Counted from the first letter of the stretch, positions 9,847-19,677 are shown. The stretch is DNA of 64,000 nucleotides from Sulfurovaceae bacterium (GCA_028714675.1 JAQTLV010000003.1:283031-347030); one strand, 5' to 3'. Made by a program: numbers and translations. The notes: generated from the letters alone by a model not told the origin.

Positions 9847-10671
9847 ATGATAATGCAGGGCAAAAAAGGTGTTGTTTTAGGAATTGCAAACAAAAAATCT
9901 ATCGCTTATGGAATAGCAAAAGCTTGTGAAGAGCAGGGTGCAACAATGGCTATTACTTTTTTAAATGAAAGATTTGAAGAAAAACTTGCTCCTTTGTCTG
10001 AAGAGTTGAATTGCAATGGTAGATTATATCCATGTGATGTTAGTAAACCTGAAGAGATAGTAGCACTTAGAGAATCATTAAAAAAAGATTTGGGCGAAAT
10101 TGATTTTGTAGTTCACTCTATTGCATTTGCACCAAAAGAAGGTCTTAGTGGGAGATTTGTTGATATTAGCAAAGAAGCATTTAATATAGCTATGGATATT
10201 TCTGTGTATTCTTTGATAGAGTTAGCAAGAGAACTTAAACCAATTATGAGTAAAAGCAGTTCAATACTTACACTTAGCTACTATGGTGGAGAAAAATATA
10301 TACCAAACTATAATCTAATGGGGATAGCAAAAGCTACACTTGAAATGACAGTTAAATATTTAGCAGAAGATCTTGGAAAAGATGGCATAAGAGTAAATGC
10401 TATCAGTGCTGGACCAATCAAAACTTTAGCGGCTGCTGGAATAGGCGATTTTAGCTTTATGTTAAAATGGAATGCAGCACACTCTCCTCTAAAACAAAAT
10501 GTAACTATAGAACAAGTAGGAAACAGCGGTATGTATCTGCTCTCTAATCTTAGTAGTGGTGTAACTGGTGAAATTCACTATGTGGATGGTGGATATAATA
10601 TCATGGGTATGCCTGCTGTTGTATTTGATGAAAATGGCAAACCTCATATCGCATGGAATGGTGAGAATTAA
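9847..10671 (+). CDS. fabI: Enoyl-[acyl-carrier-protein] reductase (NADH), FabI
   Basis: A 274-residue short-chain dehydrogenase-fold enzyme that catalyses the last reduction in each fatty-acid elongation cycle. GIANKKSIAYG near the N-terminus is the FabI variant of the nucleotide-binding motif, and the Tyr-x6-Lys catalytic pair is in NYNLMGIAKA (about 155-164). The start at 9847 is chosen because GGAG lies 10 bp upstream and the family begins close to this point; an in-frame upstream extension is not conserved-looking. Confidence 0.95.
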   Translation: MIMQGKKGVVLGIANKKSIAYGIAKACEEQGATMAITFLNERFEEKLAPLSEELNCNGRLYPCDVSKPEEIVALRESLKKDLGEIDFVVHSIAFAPKEGLSGRFVDISKEAFNIAMDISVYSLIELARELKPIMSKSSSILTLSYYGGEKYIPNYNLMGIAKATLEMTVKYLAEDLGKDGIRVNAISAGPIKTLAAAGIGDFSFMLKWNAAHSPLKQNVTIEQVGNSGMYLLSNLSSGVTGEIHYVDGGYNIMGMPAVVFDENGKPHIAWNGEN

Positions 10672-10674
10672 GCA

Positions 10675-11430
10675 TTGCAAGATAGCCAAGACTATATTGA
10701 CAAAAAAGCAAAACTGGCAAAAACGCTCACTATTTACGGTAGAAATGCCGTAAATGAAGCACTTATAGAACCAACAATTATACCAAGCAAACTTCACTTA
10801 TCTACCTCAAACAAAGATGCAAAAGTTATTGACGATATGCTATCTATATGCAAAAAAAGAGGTGTAGAAATAGCATATCATGACAAATTAACACTTTCCC
10901 GTATATCAAAAAATGCAAAACAAGATCAGGGTGTAGCATTGGATATACAGATGGATAATTTTATCAATGAAGATGAGTTTATAGCAAATAATATTAATTA
11001 TAAAATTTTAGCAATTGATGGTGTTTCAAACCCACAAAATTTAGGTATGATTATCCGCTCTGCAGCAGCAGGGAATATAGATGCTATTGTAATACCAAGC
11101 AAAGGGACATCGTCTATAAATCCTCTTGTGATAAAAGCTAGCGTAGGAGCGATATTTAAGATACCAATTATCCAAACAAACAATCTTGAAAAAACTTTAA
11201 AAAATTTTCAATCCAATAGGGCAAAAATATACACACTATCTCTAGATGCTAAAAAATCTTATAAAGAAATAGATGAAAATAACAAAGCAATTTTTGTTTT
11301 AGGAAATGAAACAAATGGAGTAAGCAAAGAGATACAATCTTTGAGCGATGAAAGTATAATCATACCTATGAACAGAGGTGTAGAATCACTCAATGTTGCA
11401 GTAACTGCATCTCTTTTGGCATTTATGTAA
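10675..11430 (+). CDS. rlmB: SpoU/TrmH family rRNA 2'-O-methyltransferase (RlmB-like)
   Basis: A 251-residue enzyme of the knotted SPOUT class, with an N-terminal L30e-like substrate-binding region (about 15-85) and the three SpoU motifs: NPQNLGMIIRSA (about 121-132), LGNETNGVS and IPMNRGVESLNVAVTAS near the C-terminus. It probably methylates G2251 of 23S rRNA. It uses a TTG start 3 bp after fabI, with only a weak ribosome-binding site, suggesting translational coupling. The exact target nucleotide is inferred from family. Confidence 0.85.
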   Translation: MQDSQDYIDKKAKLAKTLTIYGRNAVNEALIEPTIIPSKLHLSTSNKDAKVIDDMLSICKKRGVEIAYHDKLTLSRISKNAKQDQGVALDIQMDNFINEDEFIANNINYKILAIDGVSNPQNLGMIIRSAAAGNIDAIVIPSKGTSSINPLVIKASVGAIFKIPIIQTNNLEKTLKNFQSNRAKIYTLSLDAKKSYKEIDENNKAIFVLGNETNGVSKEIQSLSDESIIIPMNRGVESLNVAVTASLLAFM

Positions 11431-11432
11431 TT

Positions 11433-12047
11433 TTATTCTTTTATAAATTTATTTTCTAGAATTTTTACGAATGATTTGATATCAGTATTTTTATCATTAA
11501 AGGTAGTAGCTTCTTTAATATCTACGTTTATTATAAAAGGAACAAACAGCGCTTCGTTTCTCGGTAAAGATCTGCCAGAGTTCTCGAGAAAAATAGGAAC
11601 AATCGGTATATCTGGATATTTAGAAGCTAGATGTCCAATTCCATTTTTAAATCCCTGCATTTCCTCTGGATTGCCTCTGCTTCCTTCTGGAAATATAATA
11701 ACACTATATCCACTATCTAGGGCATCATATATATTTTGCATTGGATTAGCATGAAAATTATTTTTTGACATTCTCTCTAATGGTATGATATCTATAATGT
11801 TTTTTGAAATCCAGCCTATAATTTTATTTTTATAAAAATAATCTTTAGCGCCAACTGGCTTTATATTTTTAATCATATGGCTATCAAATATAGACATTAT
11901 TGCCATTATATCCATATGACTATTGTGATTGGCTATTATTACGAACTGACCATCTTCTGGTATGTTGTATTTCCCTGTTATGGTAATTCCAGATACTATA
12001 AAAACAAAAGGCTTTACAAAAAATAGAAAAAATATACTTTTAAGCAT
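11433..12047 (-). CDS. plsC: 1-acyl-sn-glycerol-3-phosphate acyltransferase
   Basis: A 204-residue membrane-associated acyltransferase. The catalytic NHNSHMD (H-x4-D) lies at about 39-45 after an N-terminal hydrophobic segment, and the glycerophosphate-binding FPEGSRG is near 119-125. It makes phosphatidic acid from lysophosphatidic acid. The adjacent upstream gene cdsA (2 bp apart) uses the product, so the two form a phospholipid operon. A second acyltransferase of the same family is encoded at 23639-24352. Confidence 0.88.
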   Translation of the reverse strand: MLKSIFFLFFVKPFVFIVSGITITGKYNIPEDGQFVIIANHNSHMDIMAIMSIFDSHMIKNIKPVGAKDYFYKNKIIGWISKNIIDIIPLERMSKNNFHANPMQNIYDALDSGYSVIIFPEGSRGNPEEMQGFKNGIGHLASKYPDIPIVPIFLENSGRSLPRNEALFVPFIINVDIKEATTFNDKNTDIKSFVKILENKFIKE

Positions 12048-12049
12048 GA

Positions 12050-12973
12050 CTAATAAAATATATAATAAATATAATGAAAAAATAGAGGAGCAGTGTATGT
12101 CAAACTATCAACCCTATCAATAACTCCGCCATGACCAGCTATGAGATTGCTCGCATCTTTGACACCAACATCTCTTTTAATCATAGAAACAACCACATCT
12201 CCAACAAATCCACCTAATGATATGATTAGTCCAGCTCCAATAGCTTGGATAATACTAAAAGGTGTTAAGTATGAAAATAAAACAGCTAAGATGGTTATTA
12301 TTATAACAGCGCCCACTAAGCCCTCAACAGTTTTCTTTGGACTTACTTTTGGCACTATTGGTGTTTTACCAAAAATTTTCCCACATACAAACTGCAATAC
12401 ATCATTTAACTCTGTCAATAGAAATAAATAGAGTAGAAGCATGGCACCACTTACTTCACCTACAGGTTTTAGCATAAATAGATATGCACTATGACTTATA
12501 GCAAATATAAACAACATAGCGCCCCAATTTACTTTACCAGTATTGTTTATAAATCCCTCTGTTTGCCCAATCATCATTTGTCTAAGAGATAAAAATAAAA
12601 AAAGATAAACAGGAATAGTTATAATGAACATTTCATACCATTGCGTATAGGCAAAATAGTATTGAGGGATTATGGATAAGTACCCATAAAATATTATTCG
12701 TCTATCAGCAAGTCTTGTTGGTATGATGGATATATACTCTTTGAATGCCATATAGCTTATAAAACCCAAAAAAACAACTCCCAAAGTATTGTTGAAAAAC
12801 ATTGCTAAAACAAAAATTGAAATCATCCAGAACCAAGATATTATCCTATCATTTAGCTCTTGTTTTTTTGTTTTTGTTTTATATTCTAAAATCTTAGTGA
12901 CAAGAAATGATATTGCCAAGATAGCATATATAGCTATGATGGTATTGTAAATATTGGGATTTAGTATGTTCAT
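12050..12973 (-). CDS. cdsA: Phosphatidate cytidylyltransferase
   Basis: A 307-residue integral membrane protein with about eight transmembrane segments. The C-terminal half carries the CdsA signature region, including SPKKTVEGLVGA and the later SMIKRDVGVKDASNLIAGHGGVIDRVDS stretch (split across about residues 263-292) with the conserved Lys-Arg/Lys-Asp and Asp-Arg-x-Asp. It makes CDP-diacylglycerol for phospholipid synthesis. It is somewhat longer than many homologues, in a more divergent N-terminal half. Confidence 0.9.
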   Translation of the reverse strand: MNILNPNIYNTIIAIYAILAISFLVTKILEYKTKTKKQELNDRIISWFWMISIFVLAMFFNNTLGVVFLGFISYMAFKEYISIIPTRLADRRIIFYGYLSIIPQYYFAYTQWYEMFIITIPVYLFLFLSLRQMMIGQTEGFINNTGKVNWGAMLFIFAISHSAYLFMLKPVGEVSGAMLLLYLFLLTELNDVLQFVCGKIFGKTPIVPKVSPKKTVEGLVGAVIIITILAVLFSYLTPFSIIQAIGAGLIISLGGFVGDVVVSMIKRDVGVKDASNLIAGHGGVIDRVDSLTYTAPLFFHYIYYIFY

Positions 12974-12982
12974 AGGCTACCT

Positions 12983-13912
12983 TTAGGTTAAAATATTTAA
13001 TGCATCACGATATATAGGCTCATCTATAAAACCATATTTATCATCCATGAAACCATTGATGCCTTTAGAGCTATTGGCTTCAAACAACTCTTTTATATAT
13101 TTTGCTTTTTCAAGCTCAGAACTATCTATATCAAAAATTTCATTTGCAATTATAGCTTGTTTTGGACCCATGCATGCCTTGCTATCAAATCCAAGTGATT
13201 TTTCGTATTTGCACCATTTGCGAAACTCATCTGTGTTGTTGTAATCTTGATACATAAAAGAAACCGGATGAATATTTGCTATCTTGCAATCTATGAGAAA
13301 TTTAGACAAAATATAATCTATGGTAGGATTGCCAATCTGAACTATTGATTGTGGCAGTTTTAAAGATGCAAGCAAATCAAGTATACCAAGGTTTGATGTA
13401 GTTATGCATTTATCTATTTTAAACTCTTTTATATTAGCAAAAGCCTCTTTTGTCTCCATAGAAAAATGAAGCTCATAATCTTTGTTTAGAATCTTGAGTG
13501 CCAATTCAAGCTCTTTTGGAGTTTTTACTTTTGGAAGTCTAATCGCATCAAGCCCAAAATCATTTAAAAACTCTATCTCTTCTTTTCCACTTTCATCGAG
13601 TGGATTTGTCCGAACAACTATAAAACTTTTTGAATTTTTTATGTGAGATAAAAATAAGGCGATGTTATAAAGAGCTTCTTTTTTTCTTGATGGTGCGATA
13701 GCATCTTCTAAATTCAGCGTAACTACATCAGCGATACTCTCATCAAGAGAGTTTAAATGTTTAAGATTTAATGGATTTAACATCATATTTGATCTATGTT
13801 TAACAAGCTTTGTAGAGTCTTTTTTAAAAGTGCCGAAATGCTTTTGGATTTGGCTCAGTGTTAAGTTTGCAAATTGTTCAATGTTATCAAATATCATACT
13901 AAATGATAACAT
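12983..13912 (-). CDS. HpcH/HpaI aldolase / citrate lyase beta (CitE)-like protein
   Basis: About 309 residues with the CitE-type TIM-barrel signature: NLEDAIAPSRKKEA with Glu-Asp for metal/substrate binding, then VVRTNP, the RLPKVKTPKEL segment and FSMETKEAFANI with a metal-binding Glu. Such enzymes cleave or form 3-hydroxy-acyl-CoA-type substrates; the specific substrate cannot be read here and no other citrate lyase subunits are adjacent. The start is uncertain: ATGs at 13912 and 13897 are both possible and neither has a clear Shine-Dalgarno sequence. Confidence 0.75.
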   Translation of the reverse strand: MLSFSMIFDNIEQFANLTLSQIQKHFGTFKKDSTKLVKHRSNMMLNPLNLKHLNSLDESIADVVTLNLEDAIAPSRKKEALYNIALFLSHIKNSKSFIVVRTNPLDESGKEEIEFLNDFGLDAIRLPKVKTPKELELALKILNKDYELHFSMETKEAFANIKEFKIDKCITTSNLGILDLLASLKLPQSIVQIGNPTIDYILSKFLIDCKIANIHPVSFMYQDYNNTDEFRKWCKYEKSLGFDSKACMGPKQAIIANEIFDIDSSELEKAKYIKELFEANSSKGINGFMDDKYGFIDEPIYRDALNILT

Positions 13913-14040
13913 AAGCAAGCTTTATATGACAAAATGCAATATATCAATTTAGCAAAAAGTTTTTTAGATAAAATACAACTTATGAAAAAACTATATACAA
14001 CTTATGCATCTCCAACTACGCTCTATTCCAAGGATATATA

Positions 14041-15315
14041 ATGACTTTGGATAATATCTGTAAAATACTTGAAAAAGATAATATATTTTTAACTGGCGGT
14101 GCAGGGGTAGGCAAAAGCTATACCACCATGAAAATCATAGAAAAATTTAAAAAAGATGGTAAAAACGTAATTTCACTTGGCTCAACAGGTGTTAGTGCAG
14201 TTGCTATAAATGGAATGACGGTTCATAGTTTTTTTATTTTTGGTATAGCAAACTCTCTTGAAGAGTTAGACATCGGAGATAAAAAATCAAAACACAGACT
14301 AGTTGAGCTTAAAAAGATAATTTCTAGTACAGACTTGATAGTAATTGATGAGATATCTATGATAAGTGCTAGTCTTATAGATATGATAGCTTATAGACTA
14401 GATTCCATGGGCTTTTTAGGCAAAATTATGTTTGTTGGAGATTTTTTTCAACTCAGCCCTATAGTCAAATACAAAGAAAATGTTGGATTGTTTGATAGTT
14501 TGCTTTTTGCCTTTGAAAGCTCTTCTTGGCAAAATTTTGCCCCAGTGGTTATAGAGCTTACCAAAATGCATAGAACACATGATGCAGGATTTACAAAAAT
14601 ATTATCCAAAATTAGAAAAGGTGAAGTTGATTCGAAAGTCATAGAATATATAAAATCTTTAGAGCAAAACAAAGCTTTAGAAAATTCAACTTATCTCTTT
14701 GGCAAAAATGAACATGTTGAAAAGATGAATAGAGAAAAACTAGCAGAACTCTCTTCTCCGGCAGTTATGCTAATAGCACAAAATAGTAGCATCAAAAAAG
14801 TACATGAAAATAAAATTTTAAATTGGCAAAAATCTCTACCAGTACCAGATACGCTAACTCTAAAAGTAGGCGCACCAGTATTGTTTTGTGTAAATAAATG
14901 GGGTAAATATGCAAATGGTGAGCGAGGAATAATAAAAGAGATAACAAATGAAGCCGTTATAGTCGAAAAAGATGATAGTTTCGTTAGAGTTGAGCCACAT
15001 GTTTTTGAACTTGGTGAGTTTCATGCAAATGAAGATGGCAAGCTCAAATCAGTTACACTAGCAACTATGTCACAATTTCCACTAAAACTAGCTTATGCCA
15101 TAACCATACACAAATCACAAGGCATGAGTATAGATAATCTTGTTTGTAATGTAGATAATATCTTTACGCCTAGTCAATTTTATGTTGCCCTATCGCGTGC
15201 GACAGATCCCAAAACTCTAAAAGTAGATTATAATGGCAGTAATCTAGAGTATTATCTAAAAAAAGTTATCTCCATAGACCCTAGAGTAGTTGAGTTTTAC
15301 GAAAGCACTATATAG
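14041..15315 (+). CDS. PIF1-like DNA helicase (SF1B)
   Basis: A 424-residue superfamily 1 helicase. Walker A is GGAGVGKS (about 19-26), the Walker B region is LIVIDEISMIS (about 101-111), GDFFQL is motif III, and the C-terminus has the TIHKSQGMS and YVALSRAT motifs typical of PIF1/RecD. It lacks partner RecB/RecC genes nearby, so it is better read as PIF1-like than RecD. It likely unwinds difficult DNA structures during replication or repair. AAGGA precedes the ATG. Confidence 0.88.
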   Translation: MTLDNICKILEKDNIFLTGGAGVGKSYTTMKIIEKFKKDGKNVISLGSTGVSAVAINGMTVHSFFIFGIANSLEELDIGDKKSKHRLVELKKIISSTDLIVIDEISMISASLIDMIAYRLDSMGFLGKIMFVGDFFQLSPIVKYKENVGLFDSLLFAFESSSWQNFAPVVIELTKMHRTHDAGFTKILSKIRKGEVDSKVIEYIKSLEQNKALENSTYLFGKNEHVEKMNREKLAELSSPAVMLIAQNSSIKKVHENKILNWQKSLPVPDTLTLKVGAPVLFCVNKWGKYANGERGIIKEITNEAVIVEKDDSFVRVEPHVFELGEFHANEDGKLKSVTLATMSQFPLKLAYAITIHKSQGMSIDNLVCNVDNIFTPSQFYVALSRATDPKTLKVDYNGSNLEYYLKKVISIDPRVVEFYESTI

Positions 15316-15997
15316 TTACCAGAGAAATCGTACCGACTTTTTGTATAACTATTTTTTGTTTTTTTACAACACTCAAATCCCCATCAAACTCTAGTACATT
15401 ATAATAATTTTTTAAATCTATCTCCATAGAATCATTTATTTGTCCATGTATATTGAAAATCTTTTTAAATTTTAATGGAGTGAAAATGAAAAATCTACTC
15501 TTTGAAGATAGCAAAAATGGTGTTACTATCAAATGAAATGGAAGAAGTATAAGAGTGGATATGATATATCTCAATGCCCCTCTTTTTAAAATTCCAAATC
15601 TTAAAACCTCAGATAAAAATATATGAGCAACATCGCTAGAATTTCCACAAGAAAAAAGAAATATTTTTTTATCAATTGCATAAAAAGGCACAGTTATCTT
15701 CTTTATATCTTCATTTTTTGATATAGATGAAAGTATCTTGTCAATATTTGGTAATCTATGTATTTTGGATACAACATTAAATGAACCAGTAGGATTTATT
15801 ATGAAAGGTGGGATTGAAGATGTGCCAAATTTATGATATAAGTCTTTTAATGCTCTTCTGATGGCACCATCTCCACCACTAATAAGTATATAATCAAAAT
15901 CTGATATATTTTCTATAGATATCAAATTCGCGAGAGAGGTGTAGATTATCTCTATGCCAGGAAACTCTATTTGTTGTCCAACCGATAGAATTTTCAT
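15308..15997 (-). CDS. Diacylglycerol kinase-like (DAGK/NAD kinase fold) protein
   Basis: A 229-residue protein with the conserved glycine-rich nucleotide-binding motif ISGGDGAIRRA (about 37-47), followed by NPTGSFNVV and a C-terminal beta-rich half. This is the DAGK catalytic fold found in lipid and sphingosine kinases. It is shorter than typical YegS/DgkB proteins (about 300 residues), so the C-terminal domain is abbreviated. A lipid substrate is likely but unproven. Its last 8 bp overlap the convergent helicase gene. Confidence 0.72.
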   Translation of the reverse strand: MKILSVGQQIEFPGIEIIYTSLANLISIENISDFDYILISGGDGAIRRALKDLYHKFGTSSIPPFIINPTGSFNVVSKIHRLPNIDKILSSISKNEDIKKITVPFYAIDKKIFLFSCGNSSDVAHIFLSEVLRFGILKRGALRYIISTLILLPFHLIVTPFLLSSKSRFFIFTPLKFKKIFNIHGQINDSMEIDLKNYYNVLEFDGDLSVVKKQKIVIQKVGTISLVTI

Positions 15998-16008
15998 ATT
16001 TTTTTGCT

Positions 16009-16422
16009 TTATTTTGAAGACGCTTTAAAATCGTTTATTACTTGATTTAAAAGTTCTATCATATCACTTTCTTCTAATGGACCGACAAGAGGATCATGTA
16101 TTTCTTTACTACCATCTGGGGACATAAAATATAGAGTAGGGGTGCCATAAGGCTCCATAAGACCTTTTGGAAGAGTATCCATCTGAGAAACATCCACAAA
16201 TTTTACTTCAAAATCACTATCAAGAATTTTTTTGACTTCTGCTCTTTTAAATGTATCTTTAAGGGCATCACAAGAACCACAGCCATCTTGTGTTAAAAAC
16301 AAAATAGATATTTTACCTGATTGATTAGTCGCAATATTTTGATTATCAGAACTTTTTTCTTTGGAGCAAGAAACCATAAATAACATTAAAAAACTCAAAA
16401 ATAAAAACTTGATATTTTTCAT
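16009..16422 (-). CDS. Thioredoxin-fold lipoprotein
   Basis: A 137-residue secreted protein. A hydrophobic signal peptide ends at a lipobox with Cys19 (FMVSC), so it is predicted to be membrane-anchored in the periplasm. A Cys-Gly-Ser-Cys redox motif lies at 48-51, followed by a cis-Pro type YGTPTLYF segment, as in thioredoxins that reduce or isomerise disulfides. The electron donor is not evident from neighbours. Confidence 0.85.
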   Translation of the reverse strand: MKNIKFLFLSFLMLFMVSCSKEKSSDNQNIATNQSGKISILFLTQDGCGSCDALKDTFKRAEVKKILDSDFEVKFVDVSQMDTLPKGLMEPYGTPTLYFMSPDGSKEIHDPLVGPLEESDMIELLNQVINDFKASSK

Positions 16423-16430
16423 AGACTATC

Positions 16431-17417
16431 CTATTGATTAAATAAATCATATTCCTGCTGCAAACTAGGCAATATCGATTTGTCAAGATTATACACAAAT
16501 GCATAGTTATATGTCAACAATTTTAATTTTTGATGAACATCGTTAATATCATCGAACCAAACAGGATTTTTATCTAAATCTATTTTAGTCTTTTTAGGAG
16601 TCAATATAATACTTCTTATCCATTTTAAACGATAAAATATATACTCATTTGCATCATAAATATCTTTTAGATTGTCTATAAATATAACAACTTTTTCACT
16701 TTTTGAACTTGATTGAATTCTAAGTTGATTATCTATAAATACTGGAACAAAATGCTTTGTATATCTGATTTTTTCTAACTCATAACGCATATGATTAGCA
16801 TCAAGAAAATGCAATACTCTTGCTAGATATTTCATGTGAAAGGGCACGATATCATAGTTTTGATATACATAGCCATCTATTTTAAAACTGCATTTAAAAA
16901 GTGTGTCTGAAATCAACTGATAGTCTTTTTGTAACTCTAGCTTGGAAATATTTGGCTTTATGGTTGTTAGTAACTCTTCATCATCTCCTACAAAAAGTAA
17001 ATCATTACTATTCACAATTTGTTCAAATGTTTTTCTCCAGTCACCAGACAATATAGTAATATTTCTTTTATCAACAGCAACCATTTTCAAGAAACTTATT
17101 TCATGAGGATTTAGCAGATATATATCTATCTCTTTTTTGAGTAGTACATATCTGATAAGCTTCATGGAAGCGAGTTTTACATCGCTCACTTTTATCCATG
17201 CGATTTCTTTATCTTTTCTAACTATGTTATCATCATCAAATATGATAGCATACGCACCATTACTTAGTGCATTATCTATATCTTCTTGGTTTGAAGAGAA
17301 AAACAAATCGCCAAGTTCAACTTTTGATGGATAAACAGTAGCACTATTTATCGATTGTATTTTTGGAGTGCCTATAAGCTCTCCATTCGTTATATTTACA
17401 ACATCGCTAATATTCAT
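16431..17417 (-). CDS. Mur ligase (MurE/MurF)-like protein with degenerate ATP site
   Basis: A 328-residue protein whose first 100 residues resemble the UDP-substrate-binding domain of MurE/MurF (SATVYPSKVELGDLFF, then NGAYAIIFDDD). The expected ATP P-loop (usually TGTNGKT/S) is replaced near residue 117-127 by ITILSGDWRKT, and the central catalytic domain is much shortened. A non-ligase role, perhaps structural or regulatory in the cell wall, is possible. It abuts metG (shared base at 17417). The family assignment is by resemblance of the N-terminal part. Confidence 0.55.
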   Translation of the reverse strand: MNISDVVNITNGELIGTPKIQSINSATVYPSKVELGDLFFSSNQEDIDNALSNGAYAIIFDDDNIVRKDKEIAWIKVSDVKLASMKLIRYVLLKKEIDIYLLNPHEISFLKMVAVDKRNITILSGDWRKTFEQIVNSNDLLFVGDDEELLTTIKPNISKLELQKDYQLISDTLFKCSFKIDGYVYQNYDIVPFHMKYLARVLHFLDANHMRYELEKIRYTKHFVPVFIDNQLRIQSSSKSEKVVIFIDNLKDIYDANEYIFYRLKWIRSIILTPKKTKIDLDKNPVWFDDINDVHQKLKLLTYNYAFVYNLDKSILPSLQQEYDLFNQ

Positions 17418-19363
17418 TATTTAACCGGCGTCCCTGCAGTTTTTGGTGCTTCTGGTCTAAGTAAATGCAAACCATTTTCGTCTTTTGCTGCTAACAACAT
17501 CCCTTCGCTTAGATTGCCCATAAGTTTTGCTGGTTTTAAGTTTGCAACTACACACACTTGAGTTCCAACCAAAGATTCTGGAGTATAAAATTCTTTGATT
17601 CCTGCAACTATTTGTCTTGGGTTTTCTTCTCCTACATCAACTTTTAAAAGTAGTAATTTATCACTTTTGGGAAGCTCCTCAGCTTGTACGATAGTACCGA
17701 TTTTTAGTGATGTTTTGAAAAATTCGTCTATGCCTATAAGTGCCACACCTTCATCTTTTTTGACTTCAGTTGTTTTTGGTTCATTTTTATTTTCTTCATT
17801 TTTTTGTGGTTCATATATAGCCATCAATGGTTCTTCTATGCGAGGAAATAGGGGAGGGATTTTTGTTATGATAAATTCATTTAAAACATTCGAATCAATT
17901 ACAAAGTTTTGCCACGAGTCATTGTTTATCTCGAAATTAAGTGCAGTTGCTATCTTAGTAGAAACTTGAGGCATAACTGGATAAAGCATGATAGAAACGC
18001 GAGCGAGAATATTTGCTATGAGGGCTACAAGTGCCATTGCTTCTTCATCTTTACCGTCTTTCATGAGAGTCCAAGGCTGATATTTATCTATTGCTTTATT
18101 TGCAACACCGATAGGTCGCCAAAGCTCTTCAAGATATCTATGTATTTGCATTTCATACAAAAATGGCTCTAATTTAAGAAGAGATTCATTTACTTCACTT
18201 ATTTCACTATCATAATATTTTGCGATATTTTCTGAGTTTATTTTACCATCAAAGTATTTTTCACTCATACCTATAAGACGATTTAGAAGGTTGCCAAGAT
18301 CATTTCCGAGGTCAGAATTTATTCTGTCTATCAAAGCTTTTTGGCTAAAGTCACCGTCCCCACCAAATGGAACTTCTCTAAGCATAAAATATCTAAAATT
18401 ATCTATACCATACGCATCTGCTACTTCTTTTGGATTGATAACATTACCTTTTGATTTACTCATCTTTTCGCCATCTCTAGTCCACCAACCATGAGCTGCT
18501 ATATGTTTTGGAAGAGGTAAGTCCAAACTCATCAAGAATGCAGGCCAATATATAGCGTGAAATCTCAAGATATCTTTTCCGATCAAATGAACACGAGCTG
18601 GCCAATACCCCATATTTTTCTCATCAGTACCATATCCAAGTGCTGTTATATAGTTTAGAAGTGCATCTAGCCATACATACATTACATGTTTTGGATCATC
18701 AAATTTCTCAGGAAGTTTAACACCCCAGTCAAAGCTTGTTCTAGTGATAGAAAGGTCTTCTAAGCCACCTTCGACAAATCTCACAACTTCATTTCTTTTA
18801 CTTTTTGGCAATATACAGTTTGGATTTTCATTGTACCAAGCTAAAAGTTTATCTTGATATTTTGATAGTCTAAAGAAGTAACTCTCTTCTTCAACTACCG
18901 TCGTACTTTTGCCACACTCAGGGCAAAATTCATCATCGACGAGTTGAGTCTTTGTAAAAAATGTCTCACAAGATATACAATAATGTCCTCTATAAACATC
19001 TTTGTATATATCGCCTTTATCAAACATCTTTTCAAATGCAACTTGAACACCTTTTTTGTGATGTTCGTCTGTTGTTCGGATAAATGAATCATAACTGATC
19101 TCAAATTCATCCCAAAGATTTTTGAAACTCGCAGAGATTTTATCTGCATAGACTTTTGGGCTTTCGCCTCTAAGTTTTGCCGCTTCTTCTATCTTTTGAC
19201 CATGTTCGTCTGTACCTGTCAAAAAGAATACATCGTAACCTATCATTCTAGAGTATCTAGCTATCGTATCGGCTATGATAGTAGTATAAGCATGACCTAT
19301 GTGTGCTACATCATTGACATAATAGATTGGAGTTGTGATATATGTTGGTTTATTGCATTGCAT
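17417..19363 (-). CDS. metG: Methionyl-tRNA synthetase
   Basis: A 648-residue class I aminoacyl-tRNA synthetase. The HIGH-type motif is AHIGHAY near residue 18, a zinc-binding segment has CISC...CPEC, the KMSKS loop is present (GEKMSKSKGN), and a C-terminal EMAP/Trbp111-like tRNA-binding domain (about 545-648) completes it. It charges initiator and elongator tRNA-Met. The start at 19363 has AAGGAAA 8 bp upstream; an in-frame upstream ATG would add 13 non-family residues. Confidence 0.96.
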   Translation of the reverse strand: MQCNKPTYITTPIYYVNDVAHIGHAYTTIIADTIARYSRMIGYDVFFLTGTDEHGQKIEEAAKLRGESPKVYADKISASFKNLWDEFEISYDSFIRTTDEHHKKGVQVAFEKMFDKGDIYKDVYRGHYCISCETFFTKTQLVDDEFCPECGKSTTVVEEESYFFRLSKYQDKLLAWYNENPNCILPKSKRNEVVRFVEGGLEDLSITRTSFDWGVKLPEKFDDPKHVMYVWLDALLNYITALGYGTDEKNMGYWPARVHLIGKDILRFHAIYWPAFLMSLDLPLPKHIAAHGWWTRDGEKMSKSKGNVINPKEVADAYGIDNFRYFMLREVPFGGDGDFSQKALIDRINSDLGNDLGNLLNRLIGMSEKYFDGKINSENIAKYYDSEISEVNESLLKLEPFLYEMQIHRYLEELWRPIGVANKAIDKYQPWTLMKDGKDEEAMALVALIANILARVSIMLYPVMPQVSTKIATALNFEINNDSWQNFVIDSNVLNEFIITKIPPLFPRIEEPLMAIYEPQKNEENKNEPKTTEVKKDEGVALIGIDEFFKTSLKIGTIVQAEELPKSDKLLLLKVDVGEENPRQIVAGIKEFYTPESLVGTQVCVVANLKPAKLMGNLSEGMLLAAKDENGLHLLRPEAPKTAGTPVK

Positions 19364-19677
19364 GAAGTTTTCCTTAACAAATGAGTTTTTGGATTTTACC
19401 AATGAAGTGTAAAATTATGTCAAGATTGTATCTCAAAGTTGCTTTTAAAGGGATTTGTAACAAATTATATTCGTCCTCGTTCCACCTCTCCGTAGGTGGA
19501 ATGCATATCTAATTTATAATTATCAAAATATCACAATAAATAACAATCTTTAATACTACTTTAAAAATCTAACAGATAAACTATTATTTACATACTTTAA
19601 AAATCATCAAGAAGGATGATAATGACTACAATAAATTATAAGGATAATCTAAATATATAAATGAAAGAGGCACTTAA
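19364..19677. other. Intergenic region with one REP copy and a micro-ORF
   Basis: This 314-bp gap between the divergent metG and the hypothetical gene at 19678 contains the first copy of the palindromic repeat (19476-19506). A 12-codon ORF at 19622-19660 has a good AAGGATGATA ribosome-binding context (encoding MTTINYKDNLNI) but is too short to assign. The rest is AT-rich and shows nothing I can name. Confidence 0.5.
19476..19506 (+). repeat. REP-like palindrome, copy 1 (forward)
   Basis: CTCGTTCCACCT-CTCCGT-AGGTGGAATGCAT: an 8-bp perfect stem (TTCCACCT/AGGTGGAA) with a 6-nt loop and conserved flanks CTCG and TGCAT. It is the most distant member of a four-copy family centred on the RAYT gene at 20508-21041. 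Confidence 0.85.

Noticed and set aside
13981..14040. A 19-codon ORF ending just before the helicase start
   Set aside because: It has no ribosome-binding site and probably overlaps the promoter of the helicase gene; chance ORF is more likely.
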